Source: RGDT01 sp964630925 (GTDB lineage: Bacteria > Planctomycetota > Planctomycetia > Gemmatales > Gemmataceae). Taken from it: a stretch of DNA of 18,634 bases. This document shows, one piece after another, positions 13,521 through 18,634 of this stretch. The DNA lies in contig CAZVZK010000185.1 in assembly GCA_964630925.1 (NCBI GenBank), positions 1 to 18,634 of the forward strand. Direction: 5' to 3'. A program made the position numbers and the translations under genes. The notes below the pieces were generated by a model. That model had not been told where the DNA came from, did no database searches, and saw nothing but the letters and a program-made list of their open reading frames with translations. Within the stretch, counting starts at the first letter, position 1, and each line of letters begins with the position of its first letter.

Positions 13521-13946
13521 ATGCGTCCGTTGCTCCTGGCCGCCCTCGCCCTCCTCCCGCTGGCCTGCGGCTCCGATCCGGCCCCGCCCGACCCCGGCGT
13601 GCCGGGCGTGCCCGGCGCCGTGCCGGTGGCCCGCACCGACCAGCTGCGCGAGGTGGGCCTGCTCCTGGGGTTGTACTCCGGGGAGAACCGCCGCGGCCCC
13701 TCGCGGCCCGAGGACCTCGCCCAGTACGAGCAAGGGGCGCCGCTGGGGCTGCAGGCGCTCCGGTCCGGGGAGATCGCCGTCGTCTGGGGCGCGTCCATGC
13801 CCGGCGAGGGCGACGCCAACAAGCCGACGGGCGTCATCGCCTACGAGCAGAAGACGCCGGCCGAGGGCGGCCTCGTGTTGCGCCAGAACGGGCAGATCGA
13901 GACCATGACCGCCGCACAGTTCGCCGCCGCACCCAAGGCGGGCTGA
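13521..13946 (+). CDS. Small lipoprotein downstream of DUF1559
   Basis: A 141-residue protein with a type II signal peptide: hydrophobic LLLAALALLPLA followed by the lipobox Cys at residue 16 (LPLAC). A Pro-rich linker (DPAPPDPGVPGVPG) then tethers a domain of about 100 residues (QLREVGLLLGLYSGENRRGPSRPEDLAQY ...) with no family I can name. GGAGGGG lies 3 bp before the ATG. The 13-bp gap from the DUF1559 gene indicates an operon; the lipoprotein may help anchor or assemble the pseudopilin, which is inference. It converges with the DUF2828-like gene, 7 bp apart. Confidence 0.75.
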   Translation: MRPLLLAALALLPLACGSDPAPPDPGVPGVPGAVPVARTDQLREVGLLLGLYSGENRRGPSRPEDLAQYEQGAPLGLQALRSGEIAVVWGASMPGEGDANKPTGVIAYEQKTPAEGGLVLRQNGQIETMTAAQFAAAPKAG

Positions 13947-13953
13947 CGCGGCT

Positions 13954-15510
13954 TCACGCGGGCAACGACAGCAGGCCGAACATGGGCTGGCGCAGGAAGT
14001 TCAGGAGGCCGTCCATCGGCGTCTCCTTCTTGCGCTCGGCGGCGTCGAAGTCCGCCTTCTCGGCGTCCAGGCCCATGAGCGCCTTCAACACCGTCGCGTC
14101 CCAGCCGCCGATCAGGTAAACGCCCTCGTCATCCAGCCGCGCCGGGAAGTCCTCGGCGGCGCCGTTGGCGAACCACCAGATGATGCGCATGTCGCCCAGG
14201 CCGACGCCGCGGAGCCTCCGCATCGCCGCCTCGTGGTTGGTGCGGGCGGTGCCGCCGTCCACGGGGTTGAATTGCATGTCGCTGACGACCAGCAGCGTCT
14301 GGGGGAACTCCGAGGCCGGGACGCCGGGGTTGCCCCGGCGCACCGCGACGATCAGGTCGATGACGCTCTGGAAGTTGGTCGAGCCCCAGGCGGTGGTCAT
14401 CTCCTGGATCTGCTTGACGCGCTCGGTGAACGTGCCGGACAGCGGCACCAGCCGGCTCTCGTTGTCGAACGCACACACCGTGTCGCGGAAGTGGCCGACG
14501 TTGAGCGACGAGAAAACCAGGCCGAGCGAGACGCCGATGTCGTAGGCGGCCACGCCCGGCGCGACCTCGCTGGTCATCGAGCCGGACGTGTCCAGCGCGC
14601 ACAGGACGTTGCCGAGCTGGTGGCCGTTGAACGGCTCGACGAGCGTGGCGAATTGACGGTCCAGCACGGCGCGCTGGACGACGGAGCTGGCCGAGCGAGC
14701 GGCACGCACCAGCTCGTGCGGGTGGCCGGTGAACTTCACCGCGGGCCGGGCCAGCACCCACTCCAGCAGGCGGCCCACCTGGCCGTGCCGCTCAAAGGCG
14801 GTCTTGCCGTCCTTGCCGGTGCGCGAGGTGAGGCGCATCATCTCGCGGCCGGGGATGGTGTTGAAGTCGATGCGGTCCCACGCGCCGGCGCTCATCTGGC
14901 GCTGGAGCAGGTGGGCGGGGCCGGCGCTCTTGAGCTTGCGGTACGCGCCCTCGCGCATGCCGAGGGCGCGGCACAGGCCCCTGGCCCACGCCGAGCGCGC
15001 CCCGTCGCGGGCCGAGCGGACCTTGCCCCCGGAGCGGATCTGCGGCAGGTACTTGAGCAGCAGGCCGTCATCCAGGTTGTCGCGCACCAGCGCGTACACC
15101 TTGGCCGCGTCGAGCGTGGAGAGGAGCGGCTCGTTGAGGAGGTCGCGCCAGCAGCCGAAGACGGGGACGAGGTGCAGGTTGGCGTCGAGGAGGGCCGGGC
15201 GGGTCTTCGACAGCCAGACGAGGCCCTTGGCGAACTCGTCGCGCTGGCCGAAGCCGGCCTGCGCCGCGTCGATGCCCTCGACGCGCGGCTTGCGCGAGAT
15301 GAGGCGGACGCCGAACAGGACGGCGAGGGCGAGGCGCCCGTCGGCGGCGAAGATGCGCTCCATGTCGGCATCGACGGCGGCCTGGTCGCGGCCGCGGTAG
15401 GTGCCGGCCTTGGACCAGTAGTCGAGGAGGACGTCGCCGGAGGAGGCGTGGGAGAGCGCCCCGTTCCAGGTGAGGGCGGGTGCGGAGAGGCGGGAGAGGG
15501 TGTGGGACAT
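13954..15510 (-). CDS. DUF2828/TROVE-like protein with C-terminal vWA domain
   Basis: A 518-residue cytoplasmic protein. The N-terminal two-thirds is a helical-repeat region resembling DUF2828 and TROVE/Ro proteins (WNGALSHASSGDVLLDYW, VPVFGCWRDLLN, LLKYLPQIRSGGKVRSA). The C-terminal third is a von Willebrand A fold with the MIDAS motif LDTSGSM (Asp307, Ser309, Ser311) and LLVVSDMQFNP. TROVE-vWA proteins of the Ro/Rsr kind bind structured small RNAs and act in RNA quality control; DUF2828 proteins are uncharacterised. The ATG at 15510 is preferred. A TTG at 15543 extends the frame by 11 residues. Neither has a strong ribosome-binding site, and both lie in a 67-nt inverted repeat. Confidence 0.8.
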   Translation of the reverse strand: MSHTLSRLSAPALTWNGALSHASSGDVLLDYWSKAGTYRGRDQAAVDADMERIFAADGRLALAVLFGVRLISRKPRVEGIDAAQAGFGQRDEFAKGLVWLSKTRPALLDANLHLVPVFGCWRDLLNEPLLSTLDAAKVYALVRDNLDDGLLLKYLPQIRSGGKVRSARDGARSAWARGLCRALGMREGAYRKLKSAGPAHLLQRQMSAGAWDRIDFNTIPGREMMRLTSRTGKDGKTAFERHGQVGRLLEWVLARPAVKFTGHPHELVRAARSASSVVQRAVLDRQFATLVEPFNGHQLGNVLCALDTSGSMTSEVAPGVAAYDIGVSLGLVFSSLNVGHFRDTVCAFDNESRLVPLSGTFTERVKQIQEMTTAWGSTNFQSVIDLIVAVRRGNPGVPASEFPQTLLVVSDMQFNPVDGGTARTNHEAAMRRLRGVGLGDMRIIWWFANGAAEDFPARLDDEGVYLIGGWDATVLKALMGLDAEKADFDAAERKKETPMDGLLNFLRQPMFGLLSLPA

Positions 15511-15576
15511 GTAGGCTGCCAGCCCCTGAGATTCGGTAGTCAATCAGGACGCCATCTCGGGAGCCGGCAGCCTACA
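15510..15576 (-). promoter_or_regulatory. Long leader hairpin over the DUF2828/TROVE-like start codon
   Basis: The outer arms TGTAGGCTGCC (15510-15520) and GGCAGCCTACA (15566-15576) are perfectly complementary over 11 bp. The next 12 bases on each side pair at 9 of 12 positions, leaving a 21-nt loop. In the mRNA the last base of the arm is the A of the start codon, so the hairpin would hide the translation start. The loop side also contains a three-codon minimal ORF (ATG at 15555). Confidence 0.6.
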
Positions 15577-16011
15577 CCCTGACACGCGATGGTGGGTGTG
15601 ATTGCTGAGAGCGTCCTTCGCCCTGATGGACACACGGAGGGCGTGGAGGTTCGCCCCCGCGCCGGAATTTCCGGCCGGGGTGTTGGCCCGTCGAGATGTC
15701 GGCGGCCAGGCGGCGAGGTGCCGTCTGGCCGTGGTCAGGACGCCGTAACTCGCTTTCGCTGGAGAGGGGATTGCTGGTGGCGTCCTTCGGGGGGTCGGAC
15801 ACGGAACGCCGGAGGGAGGTTCGTGCGCGGCCAGGCTGGGGTCAGGGCGCCGTTGTCCCGTCGGCCCGGCCGCACGGCGTCCCGCGCCGCCTTACGACCC
15901 ACGCCGGGCGGCGAGGGGCGCTCCTCTTCCAGACGCTGTGGGCGTCCTGCAACGGTGCCTCGTCGGACATCCCCCTACGGCGGGAGTGTGTTCACGGGCG
16001 GCCGGCGTGCC
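15577..16011. other. Intergenic region with diverged direct repeats
   Basis: About 435 bp upstream of the DUF2828-like gene. A block starting ATTGCTG at 15601 recurs, diverged, at 15770 (shared ATTGCTG..., GCGTCCTTCG, GGACAC, GGAGG/GGAGGTTCG), a 169-bp offset. GCCGGAATTTCCGGC (15661-15675) is a short palindrome. The ORFs here have no recognisable product, and no clear promoter was found. Confidence 0.45.
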
Positions 16012-17517
16012 TCACCCCCCGGCGGGTGCGAGGTCGGACGACGCGGGGCCGTGCAGCACCTTGCCCTCTTTGCTGAAGCGTGAGCCGTGGCAGGGGCAGT
16101 CGAAGGTCTGGCCGGCGCTGTTCCAGGCGACGACGCAGCCGAGGTGCGGGCAGGCCGCCGAGTGGCGGTGGATCTCGCCGGCCTCGTCGCGGTAGACGGC
16201 GAGCTTGGTGAGGCCGCCGCGGACGACGGCCCCCTCGCCGGGCTTGAGGTCGGCCTCGGCCTTCTCACCGGGGGTGAGCCAGGAGAGGTACTGGGCGGCG
16301 ACGTTGGCGTTCTCGCTGACGAAGTCGCCGGCGGCACGCAGGGGCTTGCGCGACGGGTCGTAGAGGCGTGCCCAGGCGTGGCCGCGGCCGGCGAGGAGGT
16401 CGCGGAGGAGGAGGCCGGCGATGGTGCCGTGCGTCATGCCCATGCCCGAGTCGCCGGTGGCGATGAAGACGTTGCGCATGCCGCCGGGGTCGGGGCCGAT
16501 GTAGGCGAGGCCGTCGAGCGTCTCCATCACCTGCCCGGACCAGCGCCAGCGCGGCGGGCCGGTGACGGGGAAGAGCCGGGCGGCCCACGCCTCCACGAGG
16601 GACCAGTGGTGTCCGGGGTCGGGCTCCTGCCCCGTCTTGTGGTCGGCCCCGCCGGCGATGAGGTACGGGGTGCCGTCCACCTCCTGGAGGCGGGCGTAGT
16701 AGTACGGGTCGTGGGTGTCCCAGTAGAGGGCGTCGGGCACCGCGGCCACCGGGACGGCGACGGCGTATGTCATGTACGGCGCCTGCTTGGTGTGCAGCGC
16801 CACCACGTCGTTGATCGGCGAGTTGGTGGCCACGACGCAACGCCCGGCGAGGACGGACAGGCCGCCCTCCAGGCGGATGCGGGCGCGGGGGCCGCCCTCG
16901 ATGGAGCGGACCGGGACGCCGGTGCCGAAGCGCACGCCGCGGCGCAGACACGCGGCACGCAGGCCACGCATGTAGTCGATGGGGTGAAAGCGCCCCTGCG
17001 AGGGGAAGCGCAGGGCCGGCCCGGTCTCGGGGGAGGGCAGCGGGAGGGCGCACTGCCACTCGTAGGCGAGGCCGGCGCGGCGGGCCGCGGCGCCCTCCTT
17101 GTGGAGGACGTCCTCGTCCTCGCCCTTGTAGAGGAACAGGTGGCCATCGACGCGGCGGAAGCCGCAGTCGATGCCCTCCGCGGCGGCCGTGGCCTCGATG
17201 AAGTCGATGGCGGAGCGGTGGCTGCTGACGGCGAGGACGAGGGCGTCGGTGCCGTGGATGGCCTCGACGTGGGCGAGGCGGTCGTCGATGACGCACGACA
17301 GGTGGGCGGTGGTGAACCGCGTCTCGCCGGAGGCGACGGAGCGCTGCGCGTCCAGGACCAGGACGGACGCGCCGTCGCCGGCGGCGAGGTAAGCCGTGGT
17401 CAGGCCCGCGATGCCCCCCCCGACCACGCACACGTCGGCGGAGGACTCCTCGTGGAGCGGGCTGTCGGGCGGCATCTGGACGGCGGCGGACCAGATGGGG
17501 TCGGTGTCGTACGGCAT
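16012..17517 (-). CDS. FAD-dependent oxidoreductase with C-terminal Rieske [2Fe-2S] domain
   Basis: A 501-residue protein. The start at 17517 has GGAGGA about 7 bp upstream. A DAO-type FAD domain opens with the dinucleotide fold VCVVGGGIAGLTTAYL (29-44) and includes the second FAD segment NVFIATGDSGMGMTHG. The C-terminal Rieske domain has CPHLGC (Cys456, His458) and CPCH (Cys474, His477), the CXH ... CX2H cluster ligands. The arrangement matches the YhfW-type oxidoreductases, where the Rieske centre passes electrons to or from the flavin; the substrate is unknown. No signal peptide, so probably cytoplasmic. It follows the TIGR03067-type gene by 57 bp on the same strand. Confidence 0.9.
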   Translation of the reverse strand: MPYDTDPIWSAAVQMPPDSPLHEESSADVCVVGGGIAGLTTAYLAAGDGASVLVLDAQRSVASGETRFTTAHLSCVIDDRLAHVEAIHGTDALVLAVSSHRSAIDFIEATAAAEGIDCGFRRVDGHLFLYKGEDEDVLHKEGAAARRAGLAYEWQCALPLPSPETGPALRFPSQGRFHPIDYMRGLRAACLRRGVRFGTGVPVRSIEGGPRARIRLEGGLSVLAGRCVVATNSPINDVVALHTKQAPYMTYAVAVPVAAVPDALYWDTHDPYYYARLQEVDGTPYLIAGGADHKTGQEPDPGHHWSLVEAWAARLFPVTGPPRWRWSGQVMETLDGLAYIGPDPGGMRNVFIATGDSGMGMTHGTIAGLLLRDLLAGRGHAWARLYDPSRKPLRAAGDFVSENANVAAQYLSWLTPGEKAEADLKPGEGAVVRGGLTKLAVYRDEAGEIHRHSAACPHLGCVVAWNSAGQTFDCPCHGSRFSKEGKVLHGPASSDLAPAGG

Positions 17518-17574
17518 CGCATGCTCCTCCGGCGAAGGGTACGCCACAGGCGGCAATCGCCATGCCGACGCGGG

Positions 17575-18000
17575 TCACTTCATCCGCTTGAGGACGAAGC
17601 AGTGCTGCTTCTCGCCCGCCTCGAACCCACGCGGCGCCTTGCCGCCGGGCAGGTTGTAGCAGAGCTTGACCGTGTCGCCGTCGATCTCGATGACGCCCTC
17701 GGCCTTCTCACCCTTCTTCGGAGAGATGCTCTCCATCTTGATGGTGTAAGGCCTGGAGGAGTCGTCGATGGTGTAGGTGGAGGCGAAGAACATCTTGCGG
17801 TCCTTGTCGGTGCCGGTCACCCTGTCGGCGGTGAACGTCACGACGGAGCCCTTGAACTCCTCCTCCGGGAGGGCCTTGCCGTCCCGCTGGCCGCTGACGA
17901 CCGTGTAGCTGCCTTCGAGCTTCTTCGTGTCGAACCGCTCGGCGGCGGCGACGAGCGCGGACATGCTGAGGGCGATCAGGGTGTAGGTGACGATGCGCAT
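17575..18000 (-). CDS. TIGR03067-type small secreted protein
   Basis: A 141-residue protein with a signal peptide (MRIVTYTLIALSMSALVAAA). It has the planctomycete-typical pattern KKLEGSYTVVSGQRDGKALPEEEFKGSVVTFTADRVT, then a YTIDDSS/YTIKMESISPKKGEKAEGVIEIDGDTVKLCYN lipocalin-like strand series, ending ...HCFVLKR. The start at 18000 follows GAGGAG by about 7 bp. TIGR03067 proteins occur in many copies in Gemmata-like genomes and have no known function. It lies upstream of the FAD-Rieske gene and may be co-transcribed with it. Confidence 0.85.
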   Translation of the reverse strand: MRIVTYTLIALSMSALVAAAERFDTKKLEGSYTVVSGQRDGKALPEEEFKGSVVTFTADRVTGTDKDRKMFFASTYTIDDSSRPYTIKMESISPKKGEKAEGVIEIDGDTVKLCYNLPGGKAPRGFEAGEKQHCFVLKRMK

Positions 18001-18137
18001 CGGTCTTCTCCTCGTAGGGGGACGATGCGTCCGTACTCTGCAACCGTGATGCCGAACCCGCGTTCGGTGCGCCCCGCCCTCTGCCCCTCCATCGGCCCCC
18101 CGCCGGCCCGGTCAACCGAGGCCGTTGAACGCCGAGT

Positions 18138-18360
18138 CACTTCGCCGCCGTCAGCGCCCGCCTGGAGTCCGACATGCTGCGCGTCGTCGAGGGCCGCTGC
18201 CCCAACCTCCTGGCCGAGGCCGGCATGTACCGCTGGGAGGAATCCCGAGGCGGCCGCCGCGGCGAGACGCCCCTCGACGAGGACAACCACGCCCTGGCCG
18301 CCCTGCGCTACCTTGTGAGCATGTTGGACGCCCGGAAGATGGCCCGCGTAGGGCGGGTCG
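18138..18360 (+). pseudogene. Remnant of a phage-type terminase large subunit (C-terminal fragment)
   Basis: The translated frame reads HFAAVSARLESDMLRVV..., then LLAEAGMYRW, RRGETPLDEDNHALAALRYL and LDARKMAR. The ETPxDxxNHALxALRYL stretch is typical of the nuclease-side C-terminus of terminase large subunits in planctomycete and phage genomes. The frame has a stop just upstream (18126-18128) and no start, ATPase motif or other phage gene nearby. After about 18360 the frame stays open but turns into repeat sequence. I read it as a decayed end of a prophage or transfer element. Confidence 0.5.
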
Positions 18361-18443
18361 AGGCTCTGCGAGGCCCGACGACGATACAAGGGAGCGCAGC
18401 GACACCGACCCAGGCCGCCGGTCGCAATCCCGCCAACCTCCAG

Positions 18444-18513
18444 GGCGAGCGGCACGGCGTAAGCGTGCCGTGTCTTCTGCCAGGCGAGCGGCCCCGCGTG
18501 AGCGGGCCGAGTG
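18444..18513. repeat. Two tandem REP-like hairpin repeats
   Basis: GGCGAGCGGC starts at 18444 and at 18483 (actual match GGCGAGCGGCNC), 39 bp apart. Each continues into a hairpin with a GCGT(A/G)AGC-type loop: stem CGGCACG/CGTGCCG (18450-18470) and stem CGGCCC/GGGCCG (18489-18509), then GT/GAGTGAC-like tails. The stems differ while pairing is kept, as in dispersed REP families of planctomycete genomes. Confidence 0.6.
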
Positions 18514-18530
18514 ACACTCAGCCACTCGAC

Positions 18531-18588
18531 TCCTTTCTTCCTCTCTCTTCTTGCTTCCTCTCTTCTGCTTCTCTGTGTCCTCTGTTTC
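18531..18588 (+). other. A-free pyrimidine tract
   Basis: Of 58 bases, 53 are C or T, the other five are G, and there is no A. It contrasts sharply with the GC-rich surroundings and follows the REP-like hairpins. No gene is seen in the last 270 bases of the window. Confidence 0.5.
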
Positions 18589-18634
18589 GATTTTCGGACA
18601 TCCTAGCGGACGGTTGCGAGGCAGTGCATGAGGG

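Noticed and set aside
14233..15582. Plus-strand ORF of 449 codons opposite the DUF2828-like gene
   Set aside because: Antisense shadow with biased composition and no recognisable domain; the minus strand carries the vWA motif.
15589..16083. Plus-strand ORF of 164 codons in the intergenic region
   Set aside because: Arg/Gly-rich, no family features, and it runs into the opposite-strand FAD-Rieske gene.
16087..18318. Plus-strand ORF of 743 codons across the FAD-Rieske and TIGR03067-type genes
   Set aside because: Gly/Val/Ala/Asp-rich antisense translation spanning two clear genes; an effect of high GC.

Overview
The window is GC-rich DNA that looks like a planctomycete chromosome, most likely Gemmataceae-type. 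The evidence is a DUF1559 prepilin-like protein, a small secreted TIGR03067-type protein, secreted PQQ and NHL-like beta-propellers, a secreted prenyltransferase-repeat protein, and dispersed hairpin repeats. No rRNA, tRNA or CRISPR array was seen. The assignment rests on gene families recognised by eye, not on a search.

Layout. (1) 1-1596, minus strand: the 5' end of a MoxR AAA+ ATPase gene, preceded by a secreted prenyltransferase/squalene-oxidase-repeat protein. (2) 1597-2113: a divergent non-coding region with a good sigma70-type promoter reading right. (3) 2114-5522, plus strand: a secreted Cys-rich NHL-like propeller with a coiled-coil insertion, a PhnD-like Cys-rich periplasmic binding protein, and a PQQ-type propeller. 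The propeller has no start or signal peptide of its own and is joined to the PhnD frame by an A9 run containing the -1 slippery heptamer A_AAA_AAG. (4) 5677-7567, plus strand: a tight arsenic operon (palindromic operator, DUF6428, ArsR, aquaporin, thioredoxin-type ArsC). Two copies of a 186-bp inverted-repeat element (3344-3529 and 7580-7765) bracket the PhnD-PQQ and ars genes. (5) 7771-10446, minus strand: a DUF2330 secreted protein with a C-terminal sorting-like tail, a secreted alpha/beta hydrolase, and a ParE/RelE toxin-antitoxin pair. (6) 10560-13946, plus strand: a GAF-AAA-Fis sigma54 activator under a sigma70-type promoter. It is followed by two palindromic candidate enhancer sites, a sigma54 (-24/-12) promoter, a DUF1559 prepilin and a small lipoprotein, which together look like a self-contained regulatory circuit. 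(7) 13954-15510, minus strand: a DUF2828/TROVE-like vWA protein whose start codon lies in a 67-nt hairpin, then about 435 bp of non-coding DNA. (8) 16012-18000, minus strand: a FAD oxidoreductase with a C-terminal Rieske domain and a TIGR03067-type protein. (9) 18138-18634: a probable terminase large-subunit remnant, two tandem REP-like hairpins and an A-free pyrimidine tract.

The strongest candidates for something undescribed are the PhnD/PQQ frameshift fusion with its Cys-rich neighbour beside an arsenic operon, the sigma54 enhancer-promoter-prepilin module, and the hairpin leader of the TROVE-like gene.
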